Shown one piece after another: positions 34,056-42,863 of a stretch of DNA of 64,000 nt (the stretch's first letter is position 1; each line of letters begins with the position of its first letter). Source of the DNA: Hymenobacter montanus (GTDB lineage: Bacteria; Bacteroidota; Bacteroidia; Cytophagales; Hymenobacteraceae). The notes under the pieces were generated by a model. It saw only the letters and a program-made list of their open reading frames with translations, was not told the DNA's origin and ran no database searches. The DNA lies in NCBI RefSeq assembly GCF_014699115.1, contig NZ_JACXAD010000022.1, positions 34,233-98,232 on the forward strand, in the 5' to 3' direction. Both the position numbers and the translations under genes were made by a program.

Positions 34056-35144
34056 TTAGGCCGCTTTTTCTACCAGGGCAATCACGCCCCGCTGGTCGGC
34101 TCGGGAAATCTTACCACCTGCGCGAACCATTGCCGACATCACATCACCATACATGGTGGGCGAACCGTTTTGCTCAAAAACGTCGATGCCGCCGTTGGTG
34201 CGGCTACCTACCGCCTTGCGCACGAATTGGGGATGCCAGAAGATGATGGAAGCGCCATCCGTGGCAGCCGTGGCAGCGGCCACATCTTTGGGGGCACCGG
34301 CCGCCGTGTAGAGCAGGGTCCGGCTGCGCACCATGATGTCGAAACCGAACACCCGGCCCAGCACGCCTTCTTTCAGGGCACCCTGGCCGAAGATGTTGGC
34401 CGAAACGAATTCGGGAATCAACATCAGGTCCATCAGTAGGTCGGCATCCACCAGGGCCACGCGGCCTTCACGCGGCACATCCATGCGGTCCAGCAAGCGG
34501 GCCGCGTTGGCAAAGTCTTCTTTGGCCACCCGCAGGCGCTGGCCAGTCTGGAAGCCCTTGTAAGCGTCACGGGCCGCGCCGCTGGTGCGGAAGATGTTGG
34601 TGGGCAGCGTAGGCGACCAGTTCAGGAGCATCCCGTCAGCCACGGTGCTGCGCAGGGTGCTGATGTGGTCACCCATCACATCCATGCGCTTGTTGTAGCT
34701 GGCTTCTACTTCTTCCGTTACCGTTACCACCGTGGGGTCTGTGGTGTACTCATCCACCACGTAGTCATTCACCGTGTCCGTGCGCTTGGTTACCACGGCA
34801 GGCGTCACAGCGCGGTTCTTCTGTGCCGTGGGAGGCGCACCGGCTTGCGGAACGTGAACAATCCGCCCCTGCAAGCCTTCCGAATCATCACGGGACTTGT
34901 TGATGAAAGAATCATCGGGGAAAACGTTCTGGTCGATGTCCGCAATCCAGACCTCCTTCTGAATGGCCATAAAGGCAAAAGGAGCCTGAAAACCCATCGG
35001 CTGAGCTGGCAGGAGGAAGCCCGTACCCAGCACAGCCGCGCCGGTAGCGGTAGCAGCCACCGCGCCGAACATAGGCGCAAGCGCCATAATCAGCGCCATT
35101 ACCATCACCACGTTATAAATGAGGTTTTTACGATTCAATTTCAT
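34056..35144 (-). CDS. Major capsid protein (Mu gpT/P22-like position)
   Basis: A 362-residue protein after the protease gene, the normal place of the major head protein. The body has DSFINKSRDDSEGLQGRIVH, YVVDEYTTDPTVVTVTEEVE and a DVMVRSRTLLY-like core (FDIMVRSRTLLYTA). The first 60 residues are unusual, with two hydrophobic stretches (VVMVMALIMALAPMFGAVAA and the following Ala/Gly/Leu-rich part). An internal ATG (MAIQKEVW, about residue 60) would give a more standard capsid start. The N-terminal part may be removed by the prohead protease. Confidence 0.75.
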   Translation of the reverse strand: MKLNRKNLIYNVVMVMALIMALAPMFGAVAATATGAAVLGTGFLLPAQPMGFQAPFAFMAIQKEVWIADIDQNVFPDDSFINKSRDDSEGLQGRIVHVPQAGAPPTAQKNRAVTPAVVTKRTDTVNDYVVDEYTTDPTVVTVTEEVEASYNKRMDVMGDHISTLRSTVADGMLLNWSPTLPTNIFRTSGAARDAYKGFQTGQRLRVAKEDFANAARLLDRMDVPREGRVALVDADLLMDLMLIPEFVSANIFGQGALKEGVLGRVFGFDIMVRSRTLLYTAAGAPKDVAAATAATDGASIIFWHPQFVRKAVGSRTNGGIDVFEQNGSPTMYGDVMSAMVRAGGKISRADQRGVIALVEKAA

Positions 35145-35236
35145 ACTAAAAGCTTGTCGTTAGACAGTAGTTATAGATTGGTTTTTGGACAAACCCACCA
35201 GATTAAGGCGGGCCAAATGGTCACTGGTATCGAGGT

Positions 35237-36253
35237 TTAGCCTTTGATGCTGTAGAAGGCTTTGTAAAGCTTTTCGTGGATTTCAGGCTTTTCGCGCTTC
35301 AGGCGCAGCCAGGTTTTGGAATCATCACGCTCCCAGCGGCGGGCGTCCCAATCAGCACGCGACAGCACCAGCTTTTCCAGTTCATCCTTCGGACCCTCAG
35401 CAGCGGCAGCGGCAGCAGCTGCGGCGGCATTGGCCGTAGCGTTGCGGTCCACCACGTCGGTCAGGCGCAGGCTGTCTTTGGGCGGGGCGGCATCACCAGC
35501 GGGTTTCAGGCCGCTGAAGTCCACCAGCTCCAATGCAGCTTCGGGGTCCAGCTTGGCCAAGCGCAGGAACATGGCTTCTTTCTCCGGCTTGATGAGTTTG
35601 TGTTCCTTCGCCAGCTTCAGGATGAAATTGGCGGTGGTGGTGTCGGCATCGGCCTTCACCTTGTCGATGGCTGCCAGGGCGGCTTCTTCCGAAGCGTTTT
35701 CCGACAAGCCGAGGCGGGATAAAACCAGCTTCATTTTGGGCTTGTAATTGAGTTGGAGATTGGGAAAATTCTGTTTGAAGGCTTCAGCAGTAGCGGCGGC
35801 ATCTTTCGACAGCAGCAGGCTCCCACCCATCGTTAAGCGCAGGGCGCTATCATTGCCAGGTATGTCGCAAATGCTTATTTCATAGAGCTTTGATTTAATG
35901 GCGGTGGGAAATAGTTGGCCAGCCAAGCGCAAAGCGGGGTCATCGGAAAAGCAGCCAGGGGCGCTTACATCCAGTTCGGGCGAGCAAGCCCGCAGCCAGT
36001 CCCCGTCCACCTTGCGTTTGATTTCAGCCGCGAATTCATCCTCTTCGTCAAAGACTGGTTCACCAGTCAGCAGCGGACCTTCTTTCTGAAGGTTGATTAC
36101 CCGCCCAATGACGCGGCCCCGCTGGTGCATATAGAGCAGTATGTTGTTGCGCTCATACTGCGAAATGTCGATGCCTGCGGTCATCACGCGGATGCCATAG
36201 GAGTTGACCTCATTTTCGTCGGAGATGACGAAGCGGGTTGGTTTGTCAGCCAT
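35237..36253 (-). CDS. Prohead protease/scaffold (Mu gpI-like)
   Basis: A 338-residue protein. The N-terminal 170 residues (GIRVMTAGIDISQYERNNIL, LLYMHQRGRVIGRV, YEISICDIPGNDSALRLT) follow the prohead-protease pattern, with a likely catalytic His in the LYMH region. The C-terminal half is helical and charged (about 195-330), as in scaffolding parts of Mu gpI. It lies just before the capsid gene and is the first gene leftward from the central divergent region. Confidence 0.7.
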   Translation of the reverse strand: MADKPTRFVISDENEVNSYGIRVMTAGIDISQYERNNILLYMHQRGRVIGRVINLQKEGPLLTGEPVFDEEDEFAAEIKRKVDGDWLRACSPELDVSAPGCFSDDPALRLAGQLFPTAIKSKLYEISICDIPGNDSALRLTMGGSLLLSKDAAATAEAFKQNFPNLQLNYKPKMKLVLSRLGLSENASEEAALAAIDKVKADADTTTANFILKLAKEHKLIKPEKEAMFLRLAKLDPEAALELVDFSGLKPAGDAAPPKDSLRLTDVVDRNATANAAAAAAAAAAEGPKDELEKLVLSRADWDARRWERDDSKTWLRLKREKPEIHEKLYKAFYSIKG

Positions 36254-36427
36254 TGAGGAAGGGGGGTGCTTCGGTTGAGAGGCACAATGTTACAGGCACC
36301 CCTAAGCGGCTGTAAAGCAGAAATTTCCGTCACGCGTATGAATCACTACGCGTGACGGAAAAACCATCTGGACACCCCTTCCGCGCCCGAACATCTTTGC
36401 GCCATACCGCTACATTACTAGGAGCTT
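36254..36427. promoter_or_regulatory. Central divergent promoter region of the prophage
   Basis: The 174 bases separate the leftward protease-capsid-tail operon from the rightward terminase operon. They lie at the physical middle of the prophage (midpoint about 36231) and contain a large perfect palindrome at 36324-36361. They should hold late promoters for both directions. Confidence 0.6.
36324..36361. promoter_or_regulatory. Perfect 15-bp inverted repeat at the prophage centre
   Basis: Arms TTTCCGTCACGCGTA and TACGCGTGACGGAAA are separated by TGAATCAC. Candidate roles are an operator for a late activator or the counterpart of Mu's centrally placed strong gyrase site. Confidence 0.65.
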
Positions 36428-36895
36428 ATGGCCAGCAAAACGCCCAGCAAAACCAGCGCAGAAAAGGACTATGCCATGACGTTGTACCTGTATTCAGGCA
36501 TGACGCAGCAAGAGATAGCCGAACGGGTAAAAGTCAGTGAAAACACGTTAACCGCCTGGAAAAAAGAAGGAGATTGGGAAACCCTGAAGGGTGCCCGCAC
36601 GGCCACGAAGCCGCAGCTGATAAAAGACTTTTACCAGCAGATAACGCTGATAAAAGAAGGCGCGGTGGATGAGCAGGGGCAGCGCCGCGCCATGAGCTAC
36701 AAGGAAACACAGGCCGTGCTGATGATTACCAAATCAATCAAAGCACTGGATGCGACACTGAGCGCAGACCTGTATGTCCAGGTGCTGGAAGAATTCGTGC
36801 GCTGGCAGTACGAGGCCAGCCCCGATGTGGCACAGCAATTCCTGCCCTGGATGGACCGATTCATGAAAGGCAAGTTTGCCGAGCTATCCAAATAA
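36428..36895 (+). CDS. Terminase small subunit-like HTH protein (Mu gp27-like)
   Basis: A 155-residue protein. The helix-turn-helix MTQQEIAERVKVSENTLTAW (about residues 24-43) is followed by WKKEGDWETL, a pattern of small terminase subunits and Mu gp27-type (DUF1804) proteins. The C-terminal part is helical. It is the first gene of the rightward head operon and precedes the large terminase, so it should recognise phage DNA ends for packaging. Confidence 0.75.
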   Translation: MASKTPSKTSAEKDYAMTLYLYSGMTQQEIAERVKVSENTLTAWKKEGDWETLKGARTATKPQLIKDFYQQITLIKEGAVDEQGQRRAMSYKETQAVLMITKSIKALDATLSADLYVQVLEEFVRWQYEASPDVAQQFLPWMDRFMKGKFAELSK

Positions 36896-37016
36896 ATCCA
36901 TACCGTTCAAAAGGCGTTCAAACAGCCCTAGAATCGACGCGACTACCCTTGCGGGCGTCAGTGTATGGATAAAAGGCTTAGAGAGCGCCACAGCGGCTTA
37001 AATCACCATTAGCCAA

Positions 37017-38585
37017 ATGGCCCTATACCGGAAGACCAAAGACCCCCAACAGCGTTGGGAAGCCCTGGTGCTGCGCGTCAGCAGCGCCACCGCTGCCGAA
37101 AAAGAGCAGCTGAGCGAAAAGGAAGGCCGCATCCAGCGGGCGCTGGTGGATTATGACTACTTCGTCACCACCTATTTCCCACATTACACCAAAAACAAGC
37201 TCGGGGAAGTCACGCCCTGCGCCCCGTTCCATATCGAGGCAGCCAACGCCGTGCTGGCTGACCCTGAGTTCACCGGCTTCTGGCAGTGGTTCCGTGGTTC
37301 GGCCAAAAGCACCCACGCCAACATCTTCCTGCCCATGTGGCTGAAGATTCAGCGGCCCATGCGTCAAATCAACGTGATGCTGCTGATTGGCAAGAACAAC
37401 AAGACGGCCACCCGCTTGCTTCAGGATATTCAGGTTGAGCTACAGCACAATGAATTATTCATCCGTGACTTTGGCCAGCAGGTGCTGGATGGTTCGTGGG
37501 AACAGGGCGAATTCCAGACGCAAGATGGGTGCGCGTTTGTGGCGCTCGGGATGGGGCAGCCGCCCCGTGGCACCCGTTTTGGTGCCCAGCGCCCCGATTA
37601 CATTGTTTGTGATGACCTGGACGATGACAAGCTGAAGAAGAACCAGGGCCGCATCACGGAAGTGGTGGAATGGCTTCACCGTGCCGTTTTGGGCACAATG
37701 GATGACGGCCTGATGCGCTTCCTGTTTGTCAACAACTTCATTGCGAAGAAAGGGCTGATGGCACGGCTGATTGCCGAACATCCTGACTGGTTTATCATGC
37801 GGGTGGATGCCCTGGATAAAAACGGGGTGCCGTCCTGGCCGCGCCACAGCAAAGCCCACTTTGACCGGGTGCGCAAAAAAATCAAGCACAAGGCGTTTGA
37901 ATCGGAGTACATGAACAATCCGATGGAAGACGGCGGCGTCTTCCTGTTGGAACAAATCAAGTGGAAACCCGCCCTGAGCGATTGGGCCAACTATGACGCC
38001 CTAGTCATGTATGGTGACCCAAGCTTCAGCACCAGCGAAAAAGCGGACTTCTTTTCCATTCCCCTGTGGGCGAAGCGGGGCACCAAGTTCACGAAGCTGA
38101 AGGTGTACCACCGCCAACGTGAAACCGCCGCCAAAGCAATCAAATGGTGGTTCAATTACTACTACAGTTTGCCCCTGCGGCTACGGGTGAAGGTGCGCTG
38201 CTACATCGAGGCCAACGCCACACAGAAAACGATTCTGCGGCCCATTATCGAGCGTGAAGCCAAAAAACGGGGCGTCACCAACTTCATCAAATTCGACACC
38301 ACCAAGAAAGGGGATAAAGAAGACCGCATCAGCAGCATGACCACGCAGTACGAGAATGGCGACGTGGAATATAACTCAGCTGAGCAGTCCGACCCCGATA
38401 TGCTTGCCAGTGTCGAGCAGTTGACTGGATGGGTGGAAGGTGGTGGCCAGGGGATGCACGATGACGGCCCCGATGCCGATGAATCGGCATGGCGCAAACT
38501 GGAAAAAGCGGGCAAGCGAAGCGGCCGTGCAGGGCGCGAACGCAGCAGCGCAGGGTTCAAAAAGTCATCTTCAAGAGGTTTTTAA
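37017..38585 (+). CDS. Terminase large subunit (Mu gp28-like)
   Basis: A 522-residue packaging motor. The Walker A-like GSAKSTHAN is at about residues 98-106 (FWQWFRGSAKSTHANIFLPM), and Walker B is DYIVCDDLDDDK (about 198-209). The nuclease domain begins around VMYGDPSFSTSEKADFFS (about 330) and has LRVKVRCYIEANATQK. It cuts and packages DNA, in Mu-like phages by headful packaging starting near the control end of the prophage. A gap of 121 bases separates it from the small subunit. Confidence 0.85.
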   Translation: MALYRKTKDPQQRWEALVLRVSSATAAEKEQLSEKEGRIQRALVDYDYFVTTYFPHYTKNKLGEVTPCAPFHIEAANAVLADPEFTGFWQWFRGSAKSTHANIFLPMWLKIQRPMRQINVMLLIGKNNKTATRLLQDIQVELQHNELFIRDFGQQVLDGSWEQGEFQTQDGCAFVALGMGQPPRGTRFGAQRPDYIVCDDLDDDKLKKNQGRITEVVEWLHRAVLGTMDDGLMRFLFVNNFIAKKGLMARLIAEHPDWFIMRVDALDKNGVPSWPRHSKAHFDRVRKKIKHKAFESEYMNNPMEDGGVFLLEQIKWKPALSDWANYDALVMYGDPSFSTSEKADFFSIPLWAKRGTKFTKLKVYHRQRETAAKAIKWWFNYYYSLPLRLRVKVRCYIEANATQKTILRPIIEREAKKRGVTNFIKFDTTKKGDKEDRISSMTTQYENGDVEYNSAEQSDPDMLASVEQLTGWVEGGGQGMHDDGPDADESAWRKLEKAGKRSGRAGRERSSAGFKKSSSRGF

Positions 38586-38586
38586 C

Positions 38587-39096
38587 ATGAGTTTTATCAA
38601 GCTTTCCGACTATAGCGCCAGCATTACGGCGCGTGACCTCCAATCCTTACTGAGCATCGACGAGCCGGACCCAACATTGGAACCGTTGCCCGAAGACCAG
38701 GACGATGATGGCGACCCCGACCCTGACCCCGCGCCCGCCCCGGCTGTGAGCCTGCGCGAAGAAGCTGAAGCCAATGCCATGACGGAAGTGGCCAGCTACC
38801 TGCGTGGGCGCTACGATATGGAAGTCGCTTTTGCGGCTACGGGCACCGCCCGCAATAAGCAGCTGGTGCGCCTGGTGGTGGATGTGGCCCTGTGGAACCT
38901 GTGCCCCCGCGTGGCTTTCGCCAACGTCAGCGAAATCCGAGAAACCCGCTACAAGGCCGCTATTGCCTGGCTGACGATGGCACAGCGCGGCCTGAGCAAT
39001 CCTGACCTACCCGCCTACGCCCCCGACCCCGAAAAGCCACAGGGCCGAATGCGCTTCCGCTATGGTTCCAATCCCCGCCGCAGTCAATCATTCTAA
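38587..39096 (+). CDS. Mu gp36-like head-tail connector (DUF1320)
   Basis: A 169-residue protein starting at ATG 38587. ALWNLCPRV, REEAEANAMTEVASYLRGRY and YKAAIAWLTMAQRGLSNPDL match DUF1320 (Mu gp36). Residues about 36-60 form an Asp/Pro-rich insert (DQDDDGDPDPDPAPAPA) not usual for the family. It probably forms part of the neck. It lies between terminase and portal, unlike Mu, where gp36 follows the capsid. Confidence 0.7.
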   Translation: MSFIKLSDYSASITARDLQSLLSIDEPDPTLEPLPEDQDDDGDPDPDPAPAPAVSLREEAEANAMTEVASYLRGRYDMEVAFAATGTARNKQLVRLVVDVALWNLCPRVAFANVSEIRETRYKAAIAWLTMAQRGLSNPDLPAYAPDPEKPQGRMRFRYGSNPRRSQSF

Positions 39097-39099
39097 TTC

Positions 39100-41271
39100 A
39101 TGGAACTGAACATCTTTGGCCGTCGCCTCACATTGGGCAAAGCCCCCGCATCCGCGCCCACCGCTCCAGGTAAGAAAATACGGCCCGCCCGTGGCGCGAA
39201 AAGCCAGCGCGTAGCTGAGCAGATAGAACGCCCCTATACTTACCACCGCTCCAAAGCAGAAATGGATGTGTGGGTGCTGGCTGAAAACCGCGCCCGTAAC
39301 CCCGTTATGCCGCGCCGTGACCGGCTGATGCTCATTTATGAGCAGGTAATGAAAGATGGCTACCTGACCGGCCAGGTAAAGACCCTGAAGAATAAAGTGC
39401 TTTCGGGTGGCTTTGCCGTGGTGGATAAGAAGTCCGGCCAGGAAGTGGATGAAGTCCTGGAAATGCTGCAACGGCCCTGGTTTCATGACTTCATGAATGC
39501 CTACCTGGACACCGACTTCTACGGCCATACGCTGCTGAACTTCCGTTATCCAGCTGAAGACGGGGACCACGTTGGCGAGTTCACCGGCTTTGACCTCATC
39601 CCGCGTGAAAACGTGGTGCCCGAAACCGGCGAAGTATTGCAGCGCGTCACGGATTCCATCGGCATTCCGTTCCGCAATACTGATGCACCTTATACCAAGC
39701 TGCTGGTAGAAATAGCCCTGCGGGATGAAACCGGCCGCTATTCGTTGGGCATTCTCAACAAGGCCGCGCCGGAAATCATCTGGAAGCGGTACGCCCGCAC
39801 CGATTGGTCCCGCCGCTCCGAAAAGCACGGAATGCCGCTGGTAGGCTTGACCACCAGCGCCGTGGAGAAATCCGAGCTGGATGATAAGGAAATGGCCCTG
39901 GCCAACTTGGGTTCGGATGGGTATATCCTGCTGGAAGAGGATGAAGAACTGACCTTCCACGAAGCCAAAAGCAACGAGAACGGCCAGATGTACAGTGGCA
40001 TCAAAGACGCCTGTAATGATGAAATAGCCTTCATGATTACGGGCCAAACTATGACCAGCCAGGACGGGGCAAGCCTGAGCCAAAGCGAGGTTCACGAACG
40101 AGTACAGGAAAACTATGTGGTAGAACGGCAGCGGTCACTGTCCTACTTTATTAACTTCAATTTGTTCCCCTTCCTGCGCAGTTGGGGCTATCCGTTGGAT
40201 GGCCTGGAATTCAAATGGCGGACGCTACTGGATGAAGAGGCAGCTAAGAAAAAGGCGGCTGAAGCACCCACGCCCGAAGACCCCAACGCTAACCCCACCG
40301 GCCCTGAGCATGGCCCGCAGGGCACCAATGCCCCCACCGCGCCCGGCAAAAAGCAGCCACCCAAGCCAGGCCAGGGCAAGCCAGGCAAACAGCAGCTCAC
40401 GCTGGCCACACCAAATTTTACTAAGCCCGTGGCGCAGGCCAGCGCCACGGGCCGCATCCAGCTGGCCGGAACGGATAAGGAGAACACGAAGCTGCGGGCG
40501 CTATTCGACAAAGTAGTGGACAAGCTACACGCCGAAAGCCCGAAGCTGCGGAAGATGATGCGCAGCCCCGAGTTCCGCGCCATGCTGAAGGAAACCGGGG
40601 ACCAGCTCAGCGACGGCCTACAGGAAGGCTACGGCGCAAAGCTGCCAGAATTGGAGTATGGCACCCCCGACGCCGTGCTACTCGGGAAGCTCACCACCAG
40701 CCTTTACATCTTCAGCGCAAACAAGAGCTACAAGCTGCTGACTGAGCTGAACAAACTGCTGCTGGACGGTGGCCAGGTGCGGCCCTACGCCGATTTTAAG
40801 AAGCAAGCCCTACAGCTGCATGAGGATTATAATATCCAGTGGCTGAAAACGGAATATGACACCGCCGTGGCAACAGGTCAGATGTCTGCCAAGTGGCAAA
40901 GCTTCCAGGAAAACGCCGAACACTACTTCCTGAAGTACACCACGGCCGGGGATTCCCGAGTACGGCCCGCGCATCACGATTGGGACGGCATCACGCTACC
41001 CGTGGACCATCCGTTTTGGAATACCCACTGGCCACCCTGCGGCTGGAAATGCCGCTGCAATGCCGTGCGGGTGCCCCGCCTCACCAATACCGCCACCAGC
41101 CAGGACCGCTTGGATAACCTGACCACCACCCCGCCCGAGTTCGGCCACAATGCAGGCAAAACGGGCGTAGTGTTCCCCGAGAGCCACCAGTATAACGACA
41201 TCCCCGCAGGTGCCAAACCCATCCTGCGGCGCATGGCCACCGAAGAAGCACCCACCGCCAAACCGAAATAA
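39100..41271 (+). CDS. Portal protein (DUF935) fused to Mu F-like head morphogenesis protein
   Basis: A 723-residue protein. Residues about 40-430 form a DUF935 portal (Mu gp29): MLIYEQVMKDGYLTGQVKTL, FHDFMNAYLDTDFYGHTLLN, EIAFMITGQTMTSQDGASLS. After a Pro/Lys-rich linker (about 380-430), the C-terminal part (about 480-700) is a Mu F/gp30 head-morphogenesis domain, with DSRVRPAHHDWDGITLPVDH and the Cys motif PPCGWKCRCN. In Mu these are two genes. The stop overlaps the start of gene G. Confidence 0.85.
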   Translation: MELNIFGRRLTLGKAPASAPTAPGKKIRPARGAKSQRVAEQIERPYTYHRSKAEMDVWVLAENRARNPVMPRRDRLMLIYEQVMKDGYLTGQVKTLKNKVLSGGFAVVDKKSGQEVDEVLEMLQRPWFHDFMNAYLDTDFYGHTLLNFRYPAEDGDHVGEFTGFDLIPRENVVPETGEVLQRVTDSIGIPFRNTDAPYTKLLVEIALRDETGRYSLGILNKAAPEIIWKRYARTDWSRRSEKHGMPLVGLTTSAVEKSELDDKEMALANLGSDGYILLEEDEELTFHEAKSNENGQMYSGIKDACNDEIAFMITGQTMTSQDGASLSQSEVHERVQENYVVERQRSLSYFINFNLFPFLRSWGYPLDGLEFKWRTLLDEEAAKKKAAEAPTPEDPNANPTGPEHGPQGTNAPTAPGKKQPPKPGQGKPGKQQLTLATPNFTKPVAQASATGRIQLAGTDKENTKLRALFDKVVDKLHAESPKLRKMMRSPEFRAMLKETGDQLSDGLQEGYGAKLPELEYGTPDAVLLGKLTTSLYIFSANKSYKLLTELNKLLLDGGQVRPYADFKKQALQLHEDYNIQWLKTEYDTAVATGQMSAKWQSFQENAEHYFLKYTTAGDSRVRPAHHDWDGITLPVDHPFWNTHWPPCGWKCRCNAVRVPRLTNTATSQDRLDNLTTTPPEFGHNAGKTGVVFPESHQYNDIPAGAKPILRRMATEEAPTAKPK

Positions 41272-41810
41272 TGAGCTTCCGCGATGACCTAAAGATGATG
41301 GGTGGCCAGTTCCGTGGCTTCCTCAGAGAACTACCGCAGCTGGCCGGCGCGGAAATGCTGGACAGCGTGGACCAGAACTTCCGCACAGAATCATTCTTTG
41401 GCGCACCGTGGGCACCCCGCGTGGTGAAAAAGGGCAATGAGGGCCGCGCCCTCCTGGTGCAATCGGGACGGCTGCGCAGGTCGTTCCAGCTGAAGAATTC
41501 CGGCCTGAGCATTACCCTGTTCACAGATGTTCCCTATGCCGAGATTCACAACGAAGGTGGCACCATCACAGGCACCGCAGAGATAGCCGCCTATGAACGC
41601 CACCAGTACGAAATGAATGAGGTTTCCGGCCCCCATGCCAAGAAGCCAAAGTGGAAAAAGGAGAAGACCGGCACGGTTCAGGTTAAGGCGCACAGCCGTG
41701 AATTGCACATCGAAATCCCACAGCGTCAGTTCATGGGAGAACACCCCATTTTAGATGCGAAGATTGAAGCTTTGATTGAAGTGGGAATGCGTAATATATT
41801 TGACGGCTAA
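41271..41810 (+). CDS. Mu gpG-like virion morphogenesis protein
   Basis: A 179-residue protein. SFFGAPWAPRVVKKGNEGRA, LLVQSGRLRRSFQLKNSGLS, TDVPYAEIHNEGGTITG and the ending PQRQFMGEHPILDAKI are hallmarks of the gpG/tail-completion family (GRLxxS...YAxxHNEGG...PxRxF). It overlaps the end of the portal-F gene. It is needed for late steps of head-tail joining. Confidence 0.85.
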   Translation: MSFRDDLKMMGGQFRGFLRELPQLAGAEMLDSVDQNFRTESFFGAPWAPRVVKKGNEGRALLVQSGRLRRSFQLKNSGLSITLFTDVPYAEIHNEGGTITGTAEIAAYERHQYEMNEVSGPHAKKPKWKKEKTGTVQVKAHSRELHIEIPQRQFMGEHPILDAKIEALIEVGMRNIFDG

Positions 41811-41831
41811 TCCGTTCTCTACTAATTTTTT

Positions 41832-42089
41832 ATGGCCCGAGATTTAGAACTTTTGAATGACAGAAATAAAGAAATCCGGGCCGCTTACAACCGGCTGAAA
41901 TGTGAGGAACAGATTGTGACCCATCGGGGCCGTCGAATTGCCATCCGGTTGTCTTACTCGCAGATTCTTCAGGTGCTCAGCAAAACCTATTTCATCAGCA
42001 CCCGCCGCGTGGAATATGTATTGGGCCAAACCGAAACCCACCTAGCACCCATTAACGGCAAAACCGAAGAGGTTGCCACCGCCGCATGA
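41832..42089 (+). CDS. Unknown 85-residue protein of the head module
   Basis: A basic, helical protein (ELLNDRNKEIRAAYNRLKCE, RIAIRLSYSQILQVLSKTYF). The second half could be a helix-turn-helix, in which case it may be a regulator of late genes. It overlaps the start of the next gene by 4 bases. The family is not recognised. Confidence 0.6.
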   Translation: MARDLELLNDRNKEIRAAYNRLKCEEQIVTHRGRRIAIRLSYSQILQVLSKTYFISTRRVEYVLGQTETHLAPINGKTEEVATAA

Positions 42090-42562
42090 GAGAAGTTTAT
42101 ACAGCCCTAGAGGCCAAGATAAAGGCCATTTTACCCGTGGTTCGGGACGTAGAACGGCACTTTGGCCAGTTGGCTATGGAAGCCGCTGGCCAGGGCAAGC
42201 CCGTCAACTTCCCGGCCGTGTATTACGAGTTGGTGAATATCCGCACGGCCAGCCGTGGCCGTGGCATCCAGGACTGTGATGGCATCCTGCGCCTGCGCCT
42301 GTGTGACCGTGCCCTAGTGGTGCAACAGCTGCGCACTGTCAAGATGGAAGAAGAAGCCTATTTCGGCCTAAGCGGGTGGCGTGGCGCGTCACTGATGACC
42401 GGCTTGGAACGGGTGGCCGTCTATCCAGACCCCAACTATCGGGGCACAGAGGTCATCATCCAGGAATATGCCATCAAGTGGACGGACACCAGCTTGCGGG
42501 ACCGCACCACCACTAGCATCCCAGGCAGCCAGCTGACTGGTGAAACGGCGGTTAATTTGTAA
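42086..42562 (+). CDS. Tail terminator-like protein
   Basis: A 158-residue protein at the end of the head module, the place of the tail terminator (Mu gp37/gpK). VRDVERHFGQLAMEAAGQGK, PAVYYELVNIRTASRGRGIQ, LRLRLCDRALVVQQL and a late FAIKWTD-like (EYAIKWTDTSL) form an alpha-beta pattern consistent with that role. Family similarity is weak, so the call is tentative. Confidence 0.5.
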   Translation: MREVYTALEAKIKAILPVVRDVERHFGQLAMEAAGQGKPVNFPAVYYELVNIRTASRGRGIQDCDGILRLRLCDRALVVQQLRTVKMEEEAYFGLSGWRGASLMTGLERVAVYPDPNYRGTEVIIQEYAIKWTDTSLRDRTTTSIPGSQLTGETAVNL

Positions 42563-42584
42563 AGCACACCATCAGCACAGGGCC

Positions 42585-42833
42585 ATGAACCACGATTTGC
42601 AGAACCACATCAGCAATGAACTGCTGAACACAATTCGGAGGGCAGCACTTAAAAAAGCTGAATCCATAGAAACACCAGCTGACATTCTGGACGTGGATGT
42701 TATTCATCAGTGGCCCACGTTCAGCTTTGGCGTTTCTCCTATCGCAATGACTGAAAGCCACCACACCGTCCGCCTAATCAAAGGACCAAATGGATGGGAG
42801 GCAGGCGACGTTTTTACAATCCTCAATAAATAA
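42585..42833 (+). CDS. Unknown 82-residue protein
   Basis: A soluble protein (MNHDLQNHISNELLNTIRR, ILDVDVIHQWPTFSFGVSPI), last gene of the rightward operon, ending in the bidirectional terminator. No family is recognised. Confidence 0.5.
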   Translation: MNHDLQNHISNELLNTIRRAALKKAESIETPADILDVDVIHQWPTFSFGVSPIAMTESHHTVRLIKGPNGWEAGDVFTILNK

Positions 42834-42863
42834 AAAAGGCCACCCAAGCGGGTGGCCTTTTTT
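42832..42863. terminator. Bidirectional terminator between head and early operons
   Basis: Perfect hairpin AAAAAAGGCCACCC / GGGTGGCCTTTTTT between convergent genes. Confidence 0.9.

Noticed and set aside
39088..40095. A 335-codon open frame on the - strand
   Set aside because: Antisense to the portal-F gene, which has strong family motifs.
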